DNA from: Halostagnicola sp. A56
GTDB taxonomy: Archaea; Halobacteriota; Halobacteria; Halobacteriales; Natrialbaceae
Length of the DNA: 61,688 nucleotides
NCBI RefSeq assembly: GCF_000691505.1
Contig: NZ_JMIP02000016.1
Coordinates: 1 to 61,688 of the forward strand
Reading direction: 5' to 3'
A program made the position numbers and the translations under genes. The notes under the pieces were generated by a model. It was given only the letters and a program-made list of their open reading frames with translations. It was not told where the DNA came from and searched no databases. Positions within the stretch are counted from its first letter, which is position 1, and each line of letters starts with the position of its first letter. Shown here piece by piece: positions 1-6,862 of this stretch.

Positions 1-164
1 GTGTCATCGGATTGTACCATATCCGTTCACTCAACAGTCAGAGTTTTTGAACCTTCTGAATTAACTGAAGTTCTGTTTGCTGTAGGTTTATTATTCGAGT
101 GCAAAAAGCGGCCGATAGCAGCCCGAAATGTGGGTGCAGGTGTTTACCGAGGTCTCGACCGAAA

Positions 165-1019
165 TCACTCCGCCTGTGAGAGTTGACACGTGCCGTCGTA
201 GCTGACCTCGCCGACGGAATCGATCGCACTCGAGTCGCCACAAACCGGGCAGTCCGGATTCCGTCGAATCTCGATCGTCTCGAAGGACATGTCCATCGCG
301 TCGTACATGAGGAGTCGCCCCTTGAGCAAGTCGCCCGTCCCCAGCAGGTACTTGACGACCTCGGTCGCCTGCACGCAGCCGACGGTTCCGGGGAGAACTC
401 CCAGCACCCCGGTGGTCGCACAGTCCGGGACGGTGCCGGGTTCGGGCGCTTCGGGGAACAGACACCGGTAACACGGCCGCTCCCGGTTTGACTCGTCTTC
501 GGCCGCGAGACTACCGTTCGTGAACGTCGTGATCTGGCCCTCGAATCGATATATCGCGCCGTGAGAGAGTGCCGTCCCGGTCAGTGCGCAGTAATCGTTC
601 AACAGGTATCGTGTGGCGAAGTTGTCGCTCGCGTCTAGGACGATGTCGTAGTCCCCCGCGATACCCGCAATCGTTTCGCTGGTGAGTCGCGTTTCGTAGG
701 TCTCAACGTCGATATCGGGATTCAGTGCCCTGACGTACGAGGCCGCGCTCTCGACTTTCGGAGTTCCAACGTCGCCGTCGGCGTGGACGATCTGGCGCTG
801 CAAGTTCGAGCGCTCGACGACGTCGTCGTCGACGATCCCGACGCGACCGACACCCGCCGCGGCGAGGTACTGTATCGCCGGCGAGCCCAACCCGCCGGCG
901 CCGACGACCAGCACGGATCCCTCGAGCAGCCGCTGTTGGCCCTCAGGACCGACCTCGTCCATGATCACGTGTCTCGAGTACCGCTCGAGTTGCGTCGCGT
1001 CGAGGCGAAGATCGCTCAT
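165..1019 (-). CDS. ubaA: SAMP-activating E1-like enzyme UbaA (MoeB/ThiF/HesA family)
   Basis: E1-like adenylyltransferase of 284 residues. In haloarchaea the single E1-like protein adenylates the C-terminal glycine of SAMP ubiquitin-like proteins, serving protein modification and sulfur transfer for tRNA thiolation and molybdopterin. The nucleotide-binding glycine motif GAGGLGS is at residues 40-46, and the NLQRQ segment typical of MoeB/ThiF at about 72-76. Two CxxC zinc pairs lie at 183/186 and 257/260. A candidate catalytic cysteine is C200 in PDCATTGVLG. I chose the ATG at 1019 over an open extension to 1181 because homology begins with MSDLRLDATQLERYSRH and a weak A/T element lies about 27 bases upstream, consistent with a leaderless transcript. 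The family call is firm; the UbaA name rests on haloarchaea usually having one such enzyme. Confidence 0.93.
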   Translation of the reverse strand: MSDLRLDATQLERYSRHVIMDEVGPEGQQRLLEGSVLVVGAGGLGSPAIQYLAAAGVGRVGIVDDDVVERSNLQRQIVHADGDVGTPKVESAASYVRALNPDIDVETYETRLTSETIAGIAGDYDIVLDASDNFATRYLLNDYCALTGTALSHGAIYRFEGQITTFTNGSLAAEDESNRERPCYRCLFPEAPEPGTVPDCATTGVLGVLPGTVGCVQATEVVKYLLGTGDLLKGRLLMYDAMDMSFETIEIRRNPDCPVCGDSSAIDSVGEVSYDGTCQLSQAE

Positions 1020-1190
1020 ACCAATCGATAGGGCGATGGTGAACAAAAGGGCGAGGGTCCGTGGCCGAACACGTCGAATGTACCGACCATATCCGACGGA
1101 AGCGGCCGTTAGAAGCCGATTTTGTTTCTTTCGCGGCGACGAAGTGGGCCAACCAATTGATTTAATACTCTGGTGTGCCATACCATGACT

Positions 1191-1373
1191 ATGGCAACCT
1201 CACCCAGTGGTGCCGACGACGTGTTCGATCAATTCCTCGCAGAACGCGGTCACGATGTCACAGACGCCGGCTGGGAACGGACGTATAACAAGAAACAGTG
1301 TCCGGAGTGTGGCGGCGTACACGATACGGCCGCGACGAACTGTACTGTCTGCGGCTGGACGCCACACCGATAA
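1191..1373 (+). CDS. Small zinc-finger protein, HVO_0416-type
   Basis: Protein of 60 residues ending in a rubredoxin-like double zinc knuckle: CPECGG and CTVCGW, two CxxC pairs about 17 residues apart. The N-terminal half is acidic. It resembles the haloarchaeal HVO_0416-type zinc-finger family; no biochemical function is known to me. The start at 1191 is preferred over in-frame ATGs at 1173 and 1185 because the TATA-like TTTAATA at 1161-1167 is centred 27 bases upstream, fitting a leaderless mRNA. It is divergent from ubaA and followed by another small zinc protein and a UvrD-type helicase, a neighbourhood I recall as recurrent in haloarchaea. A nucleic-acid or protein-binding role is inference. 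Confidence 0.8.
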   Translation: MATSPSGADDVFDQFLAERGHDVTDAGWERTYNKKQCPECGGVHDTAATNCTVCGWTPHR

Positions 1374-1668
1374 CTTCTGCCACCGAGAAAATCGAGGTTT
1401 CTCGGGTCGATTTCGGGAACAGACGCCGCGAATCGACCCGTCGCGTGTTCGTCGCGAGCGGTGACTCGAGAGAAGCATCGTCAGACGGACTCTATTGTCG
1501 TCCCGCTGTACGTTCGTGCCCGATCAGCGAGAGGGGCAATTACGATCGGAACGTTCGGTTTTGGCCCGGCCGCCGGGTTCTACTCACAGCGGTTCAGCGC
1601 GCTTATTTTTGTCTTATATATGTTAGTAGTAATGATTAAATACGAGAGGAACCGATCTCGAAACGACG
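1374..1668. other. Intergenic stretch, no gene seen
   Basis: About 295 bases between two small zinc-protein genes. I found no credible coding region, only short unrelated reading frames. The distal end turns A/T-rich from about 1600; GATTAAATA at 1634-1642 is placed to serve as TATA box for the gene starting at 1669. Confidence 0.5.
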
Positions 1669-1827
1669 ATGCCCACCTGCCAGAACTGCGATTCGTTCGT
1701 CACGGAGCGGTACGCGAAAGTGTTCACCCCGCAGGGAGTCGACGAGCCGCGAGTCTGCCCCCGCTGTCCCGACAAAGTCCGAGACGGAGCCGAAATCAGA
1801 GCCGCCCGCTCGACGCGAACTGCCTGA
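1669..1827 (+). CDS. Small zinc-binding protein, DUF7563-like
   Basis: A 52-residue protein, easily missed because of its length. It begins MPTCQNCDSFVTERYAKVF and continues with a conserved-looking VCPRCPDKVRDGAE segment. Two CxxC pairs (C4/C7 and C30/C33) should bind one zinc ion. This matches the small haloarchaeal family I know as DUF7563, proteins of about 50 residues with the same two knuckles and a short basic tail. GATTAAATA (1634-1642) is centred about 31 bases before the ATG, so the transcript should be leaderless or nearly so. It lies 84 bases upstream of the UvrD-type helicase on the same strand. Function unknown; the family number is from memory. Confidence 0.78.
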   Translation: MPTCQNCDSFVTERYAKVFTPQGVDEPRVCPRCPDKVRDGAEIRAARSTRTA

Positions 1828-1911
1828 CGTATCCAAAACCCTCCGCCAGAGAGGGATTCGATCGGCGACAATCCACGTGACTTATGCGTCTCGCGCCCTT
1901 GTACCGGTACA

Positions 1912-3819
1912 ATGGCTACCACGGAGACGACGGTTACCCGGTTGTTCGGCGGCCCGGGAAGCGGGAAGACGACCGCCCTTCTCGACCACGTTGAAGAAAT
2001 CCTCGAGGACGACGACGTGACCTTCAGAGACATCCTCGTCGTTTCGTACACGCGAGCAGCCGCACAGGAGGTCCGCGAACGGCTCGCTGACCGACTCGAC
2101 GAGAGTCCGCGAGCCCTGCAAGGAAACGTCTGTACGATGCACGCCAAGGCCTACGATCTGCTCGATCTCTCTCGCGGCGACGTAATCGGCGAATCCGACA
2201 AAGAGGAGTTCTGCGAGGACTACGGCATCGAGTTCGAAGACGAATACAGCGGTGCCGGCAGACGGACCGCCCGATCGACGACGATCGGTAACAAGATCAT
2301 CGCGACGAGCCAGTGGCTCCAGCGGACCCGCCGGGAGGTCGTCGACTGGTACGACGTCCCCTTCCAGTGGGATGTCGAAGAGGTTCGGCTCCCCCCGGAG
2401 ATCGATCCGAACGCCCAGGAGGGGAACAAGTACACCCCGACGTGGCCCTCGGACGACGACCGGATCGACGTGCCGGAGGCGATCCGCGCCTGGCGAAACT
2501 ACAAGGGCTCCGAAGAGAAGATCGGCTTCGCGGACATGCTAGAGCGGGTCAGACAGCGCTCGCTCGTCCCGAACGTCGACTACCTGGTGATAGACGAGTT
2601 CCAGGACATCACCACGCTGCAGTACGACGTCTACCAGGAGTGGAAACCCCACGTCGATCAGGTCCTGATCGCCGGCGACGATGACCAGGTCGTCTACTCC
2701 TGGCAGGGCGCGGATCCAGCCTTGCTGCTCGAGGAGGAAGTCGACGACGACATTATCCTCCCGAACTCCTACCGATTGCCGTCGAACGTACTCAACGCGG
2801 TCAACCAGGAGATCAGACACATCGAGAAGCGCCAGGACAAGGACCTCAAACCACGCAAGGAAGGCGGCGCCGTCGAGGCCAAGCGCAACGCCTCGATGCT
2901 CGACGTCGTCAGACTCGTCCGCCAGACGCTGGTCGAAGGCGAGGGGACGATAATGATCCTGTTCCGGGCCCGGTATCAGATGTTCCAGTTCATCGACGAG
3001 TTCATCACCGAGGGTGTTCCCTTCACCTCGCTGACCGACCAGCGGATGTGGACCGACCGTCTCACCCAGTACGTACGCGCGGTCGAGGCGATCGATAGCG
3101 GCGAAGATGTCACCGGACTGCAGGCCCGTCGGCTCGCCGACATGCTCCAGGACTCCGCGTTCGGAACCAACGAGCGTGACGACCTCTTCGATACGATCGA
3201 CGATCGCCAGGAGGAAGCCGGCATCGACGATCTCGAGGAACTCATGATTCCGGCCGAGGTCGTCGCCGACCACACGCCGTTTATGCCCGGGCCCGAATCC
3301 GCCTCGGACATGCTCCGAAAGGTGACGAACTTCCAGAAAAAGAGCGTCAAAGCCTACTTCGCGATCGGCAGCTACCAGAAGATGCCGACCGACCGCGTCC
3401 GCGTGGGAACGATCCACTCCGCGAAGGGTCGCGAAGCCGACCACGTCGTCGTCGGCACGGACCTCACCGAGAAGGTCGTCGAACAGATGGTCGCGACCAT
3501 CGAGGACCGATCGACCGCCGACCTCGAGAGCGAGTCCAAGGGAATCACGGACATCCCCGGCTGCGAGGAGTTCACCAAGACGACCTCCCCGGTCCCCGTC
3601 CTCACCGACAACGAACGCCGGGTCTTCTACGTCGGCATGTCCCGCGCTCGAGAACGGCTGGTCTTACTCGAGAACCTCGTCGACGGCGCGCCGACGCTTC
3701 CGGTCGACGTGTTGCTCAACAATCGCCTGACCGACACGCCCCTCGAGGAACTTGTCGAACAGGCCCAGAATCCTGACGCCGAGGAAGCCGAACTCGAGGT
3801 CGAAGCGGAAGCGCCGTGA
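1912..3819 (+). CDS. UvrD/Rep superfamily 1 DNA helicase
   Basis: ATP-dependent SF1A DNA helicase of 635 residues, expected to unwind DNA 3'-5' in repair or replication restart. Visible motifs: Walker A GGPGSGKTT at residues 13-21; motif Ia VVSYTRAAAQEVRERL at about 43-58; Walker B VIDEFQDI at about 226-233; motif III QVVYSWQGADP near 260; motif V VGTIHSAKGREADHV near 498; motif VI VFYVGMSRARERL near 567. The protein is shorter than bacterial UvrD (about 720 residues). The acidic tail EEAELEVEAEAP is typical of haloarchaea. ACTTATG around 1880-1886 lies about 28 bases before the ATG, so it is likely leaderless. Its stop overlaps the start of the next gene by four bases (GTGA), so the two are probably translationally coupled. 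Confidence 0.93.
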   Translation: MATTETTVTRLFGGPGSGKTTALLDHVEEILEDDDVTFRDILVVSYTRAAAQEVRERLADRLDESPRALQGNVCTMHAKAYDLLDLSRGDVIGESDKEEFCEDYGIEFEDEYSGAGRRTARSTTIGNKIIATSQWLQRTRREVVDWYDVPFQWDVEEVRLPPEIDPNAQEGNKYTPTWPSDDDRIDVPEAIRAWRNYKGSEEKIGFADMLERVRQRSLVPNVDYLVIDEFQDITTLQYDVYQEWKPHVDQVLIAGDDDQVVYSWQGADPALLLEEEVDDDIILPNSYRLPSNVLNAVNQEIRHIEKRQDKDLKPRKEGGAVEAKRNASMLDVVRLVRQTLVEGEGTIMILFRARYQMFQFIDEFITEGVPFTSLTDQRMWTDRLTQYVRAVEAIDSGEDVTGLQARRLADMLQDSAFGTNERDDLFDTIDDRQEEAGIDDLEELMIPAEVVADHTPFMPGPESASDMLRKVTNFQKKSVKAYFAIGSYQKMPTDRVRVGTIHSAKGREADHVVVGTDLTEKVVEQMVATIEDRSTADLESESKGITDIPGCEEFTKTTSPVPVLTDNERRVFYVGMSRARERLVLLENLVDGAPTLPVDVLLNNRLTDTPLEELVEQAQNPDAEEAELEVEAEAP

Positions 3820-5036
3820 GCGAGCGCGTGTCCCCGACCGCACGCGTCGCGTCGACGCTGTCCTCGAGAGACGCCGCGGCGTTCGTCCACGCCGGGCCGT
3901 CCCGCGACCCGGCAGTTCGGTACTGTTTGCGGGCAATCGATTCGAGCGAGAGCGCTCCAGCGGCCGATTCGTTCGAAAACGATCCGACAACCGGTTCGTT
4001 CGATACGACCCACGCCGTGGCGTTCGACGGCACGCAATGGCACCACGTCAGTTGGCGCGGCGTCCCCGAAGACTGGCCACGGCATCCGGCCGACGAACTT
4101 GCGACTCGACTCGCGGACGATGGGGTCTCCGGACCCGTTCTCGCGCCGGCGACGATCCCCCACGACGCCGCGCTCTATCTCGAGCAGACAGGGTTCACAC
4201 TCGCCTCGAGTGACATCCTGACTCGCTCCCGACGTTCGAAAACAGATCTCGAGCACGAACTGATCGAACAGGCCCAACAGGCGACCGCAGCCGGCGTAAA
4301 GCGGGCGGCGACGGTGCTCGCCGAATCCGACAGCGACGACGAAGGGGCGCTGCTCGCCGGCGAAACGCGGCTAACGGACGAGCAACTTCGAATTGCGGTC
4401 GACGAGGCAATCGTGGCGGCGGGATCGCTTCCCGACGGACGGACGCGGGTTACTGGTGGGATGCGAAACGACGCACTCGAAACGAGCGACAACGGTACCG
4501 GGAGAGGCGATGACAGGGTCAGGGCGAGCACCGACAGTGCCGGAGTGAGCGACGGTCTGCTCCGCGCGGGCGAACCGATCACCGTCGTCGCCTCGCCGCG
4601 CGGCCGCGAGGGGTACCACGGCGGGCTGGTCCGTACGTTCGTCGTCGACGGCGACGGCGGCGATTCTCGGCGGGCACACGTCGCACTGACGCAAGCGTTT
4701 CGGTCCGTGCGATCGATGCTGACAGACGCGACGCACTCGATTACGGCCGTCGAAGCAGAACTCGAGGCCGAGATTCGGGCGTACGGGTTCGGCGAGGCGG
4801 ACGCCATCGAGACCCGCGTTACCGGCGTCGGGCTCGAGCCACGAGAAGCGCCCGCAGCAGCCGATTCTGACGTTGGACCCGAAACCGTCGTCCGAATCGA
4901 AGCGACGGTTCGCGTCGGCGACGGCCGATCGGTTCGCATCGCTGATCTGCTCGCCCCCGGTCGACCCGCGCAATGGCTCGCGACGCCATCTCGCTCGCTC
5001 GAGCCCGCGGCGTACGCGGATGCAGAGCCGCAATAG
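3816..5036 (+). CDS. Degenerate M24 (pita-bread fold) metallopeptidase homologue
   Basis: Protein of 406 residues with a GTG start overlapping the upstream helicase stop. The C-terminal half follows the order of the M24 aminopeptidase P / prolidase fold: TDEQLRIAVDEAIVAAG (about 188), then GYHGGLVRTFVVDG (about 266), then VTGVGLEPREAP (about 337) and VRIEATVRVGDG. The metal site looks destroyed: the GYxxDxTRT-like aspartate reads G, the histidine of the HGxG segment reads T, the first aspartate position reads A/S, and the last glutamate position (VRIADLL) reads A. Only the glutamate in RIEAT seems kept. It is therefore probably not an active peptidase. Coupling to a helicase suggests a structural or binding role in nucleic-acid metabolism, which is inference. 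Similar proteins next to this helicase would argue for a conserved partnership. Confidence 0.72.
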   Translation: MSERVSPTARVASTLSSRDAAAFVHAGPSRDPAVRYCLRAIDSSESAPAADSFENDPTTGSFDTTHAVAFDGTQWHHVSWRGVPEDWPRHPADELATRLADDGVSGPVLAPATIPHDAALYLEQTGFTLASSDILTRSRRSKTDLEHELIEQAQQATAAGVKRAATVLAESDSDDEGALLAGETRLTDEQLRIAVDEAIVAAGSLPDGRTRVTGGMRNDALETSDNGTGRGDDRVRASTDSAGVSDGLLRAGEPITVVASPRGREGYHGGLVRTFVVDGDGGDSRRAHVALTQAFRSVRSMLTDATHSITAVEAELEAEIRAYGFGEADAIETRVTGVGLEPREAPAAADSDVGPETVVRIEATVRVGDGRSVRIADLLAPGRPAQWLATPSRSLEPAAYADAEPQ

Positions 5037-5103
5037 ATACAGAGTATACGAACAACCGCACAGACACGGATGAAAAGGGGAGATCGGCCGGCGACTGAAC
5101 CGC

Positions 5104-6228
5104 TCAGAACCGATCCAGCGAAAACGGCTCGATATCGTGTTCGGTTTCGCCCTCGAGCGCGAGGTCCGCGAGTACCTCGCCGACCGCGGTCGCGAACGTG
5201 GCCCCGTGACCCGAAAAACCGGCGCCGACAGCGACCTGTGGGTGGTCGGCGAGCGTATCAAGGACGAAATCGCCGTCCGGCGTGTTCGCGGACGGACGCG
5301 TCTGCAGGCCCATCGTCGGCCCCGCGCCGTCCGGGAAGTATTCCTCGGCGAACTCCCGGAGGAGACGCTCGTCCGCCTGCGTCGGTTCGCGTTCGAACGC
5401 GCGAGGTGAGTCGGCGGTCTCTCGACGATTGCACCGACCGAACTCGAACCCGGGGACGTCGTGGACGGGAAACCCGTAGAATAGACCCTCGGGAACCTGC
5501 AGCGTCCAGACCGGGTGTGCTCCGGGTTCGAAATACGCTGGTACCTCGGGCTGGAGCCGCGCCACCACCTGCCGGTCGGGAACGACGATTCCCTCGAGTT
5601 CGTCGACGAACTGTGCGGTCCACGCGCCGGCCGTGACGACGAGATTGTCCGCCTCGTACCTCGCGTGGTCCGTGTCGACGGTGACGCCGCCGTCTCCCGT
5701 CGACTGCCAGCCGACGACGCGCTCTCGAGCCCGAATCGTCGCCCCTGCGTCGTGTGCGCGCTCGACGTGGGCGACGATACACCGCTGGGAAGCGAGAAAG
5801 CCGCCGTCGGGTCGATACACCGCCTCGTACGCCTCCGGGAGCTGAAAGCCCGGATAGCGATCGGAGAGGGGCCCACTCGAGAGCATTTCGTACTCGAGGC
5901 CGTGTTCCTCGTAGGTCCGGCGCGATTTCTCGAGACGATCGCTTCCCGCGGGTCCGGCCTCGATCGACCCGGTCTCGTAGCTGAGCCGCCGGTCGTGGCC
6001 CGCCTCGAGGTCGGTCCAGAGTTCGTCGGCTCGCCGACGCAGGGAAACGTACGCGGGGCCCTCATCGTACGCTCGGCGGATGAGACGCGTCCCTGCGGCA
6101 CCGTCTCCGCGCGGAACGTCGTCGCGCTCGAGGCCGAGGACGGTCGCCCCCCGTTCGGCGAGGTGCGCGACTGTCGCGGCGCCCATCTCGCCGACGCCGA
6201 GGACGATCGCGTCGTACCGGTCGGTCAT
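5104..6228 (-). CDS. FAD-dependent amine oxidase, sarcosine / N-methyltryptophan oxidase type
   Basis: Flavoprotein of 374 residues in the DAO family, close in layout to monomeric sarcosine oxidase and SolA. The dinucleotide-binding Rossmann motif is degenerate but recognisable: VLGVGEMGAATVAHLAERG at residues 8-26, followed by GLERDDVPRGDGAAGTRLIR. The last segment corresponds to the HGxSxGxTR loop that normally anchors flavin. Near the C-terminus, PDGDFVLDTL and VGAGFSGHGATFATAVGE match the family's flavin-contacting ending. The substrate cannot be read from sequence; a secondary or N-methylated amine is most likely. I used the ATG at 6228 rather than an extension to 6333: MTDRYDAIVLG is where homology begins and an A/T element sits about 27 bases upstream. 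The gene stands alone, convergent with the M24-like gene. Confidence 0.85.
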   Translation of the reverse strand: MTDRYDAIVLGVGEMGAATVAHLAERGATVLGLERDDVPRGDGAAGTRLIRRAYDEGPAYVSLRRRADELWTDLEAGHDRRLSYETGSIEAGPAGSDRLEKSRRTYEEHGLEYEMLSSGPLSDRYPGFQLPEAYEAVYRPDGGFLASQRCIVAHVERAHDAGATIRARERVVGWQSTGDGGVTVDTDHARYEADNLVVTAGAWTAQFVDELEGIVVPDRQVVARLQPEVPAYFEPGAHPVWTLQVPEGLFYGFPVHDVPGFEFGRCNRRETADSPRAFEREPTQADERLLREFAEEYFPDGAGPTMGLQTRPSANTPDGDFVLDTLADHPQVAVGAGFSGHGATFATAVGEVLADLALEGETEHDIEPFSLDRF

Positions 6229-6277
6229 GCACCGACGTATCACGGCACGGACGAAAACGCTTCTCACTTCCGTCGGC

Positions 6278-6724
6278 TCACTCGTCCGAATCGTCGCCAC
6301 TCGAGCGTCCGTTCGCCGCCCGGTCGCGAACACGGCGCTTCTGTCGACGTTCGGTCACGTGATCGAGGCCGTCGGCTAACTCGTCTCGCACCTCGCCCTC
6401 GAACCGGTCGAGTTCCTCGAGGAAGACCTCGGAGAACTCCTCGACGAGTTCGAACGTCCACTGGTCGCTGACCGCGCCCGCCGGGAGATGCTGGTCCCGG
6501 AGTTCGTCGGCCCACGCGTCGTGATCTGCGTCTCGAAGTCGTGACTCCGCGTCCGCCATTCGATCCATCGCGTGTCCGAGCTGGTGGTGAAACGCAAGCA
6601 GCGACCCGTAGGCCCGGTGGACGTGCTCGATCCCCAACTGGAGATTGTGAAGCGCCTCGAGTTCCGCGTCGGTCAGCTCGAGGTCGTCGGCTCCGCCGGT
6701 CGGCGGTGTCTCTGGATCGTCCAT
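6278..6724 (-). CDS. Conserved haloarchaeal hypothetical, helical, acidic
   Basis: Protein of 148 residues that I do not recognise. It looks fully helical: residues 15-75 form an amphipathic helical run (LTDAELEALHNLQLGIEHV, then AYGSLLAFHHQLGHAMDRM), followed by another helix rich in E and F around 85-120 (TFELVEEFSEVFLEELDRF). The tail is basic then acidic (RRQKRRVRDRAANGRSSGDD). No membrane segment, signal peptide or metal motif is visible. A hairpin-like TACCCC/GGGGTA pair lies at 6727-6746 between a T-rich promoter element and the start codon. Base composition and codon use match the neighbours, so it is probably a native gene. Confidence 0.7.
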   Translation of the reverse strand: MDDPETPPTGGADDLELTDAELEALHNLQLGIEHVHRAYGSLLAFHHQLGHAMDRMADAESRLRDADHDAWADELRDQHLPAGAVSDQWTFELVEEFSEVFLEELDRFEGEVRDELADGLDHVTERRQKRRVRDRAANGRSSGDDSDE

Positions 6725-6726
6725 GA

Positions 6727-6746
6727 TACCCCTCTGACGGGGGGTA
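6727..6746. promoter_or_regulatory. Short inverted repeat between promoter and start
   Basis: TACCCC (6727-6732) is mirrored by GGGGTA (6741-6746), immediately upstream of the minus-strand start at 6724. The A/T-rich CTTTTTG element (minus strand, around 6751-6757) would serve as the TATA box, so the repeat covers the expected start of transcription. It could be an operator or a chance GC-rich hairpin. Confidence 0.3.
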
Positions 6747-6800
6747 GCGGCAAAAAGTTACAGACGGGAGAGGTGGATTGACTGCCGGGCCGACCCAACT

Positions 6801-6848
6801 CGGTGCGATCGGATCGGCGGGTCAGTCAAACGGTGCGATCGGATCGGC
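6801..6848. repeat. Two 18-bp direct repeats, 30-bp period
   Basis: CGGTGCGATCGGATCGGC occurs at 6801-6818 and again, identical, at 6831-6848. The pair lies in the 138-base gap between two same-strand genes, just after the stop of the FNT-Usp gene. No coding role is apparent. Confidence 0.85.
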
Positions 6849-6862
6849 ACTGGCCGGCCGAG

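Noticed and set aside
1..164. Short open frame from the left edge (GTG at base 1)
   Set aside because: No recognisable similarity, mixed composition, truncated by the window edge; could be a 3' gene end but nothing supports it.
4371..6101. 576-codon open frame on the minus strand
   Set aside because: Arg/Ser-rich translation opposite the M24-like gene and overlapping the flavin oxidase; a shadow caused by G/C bias.
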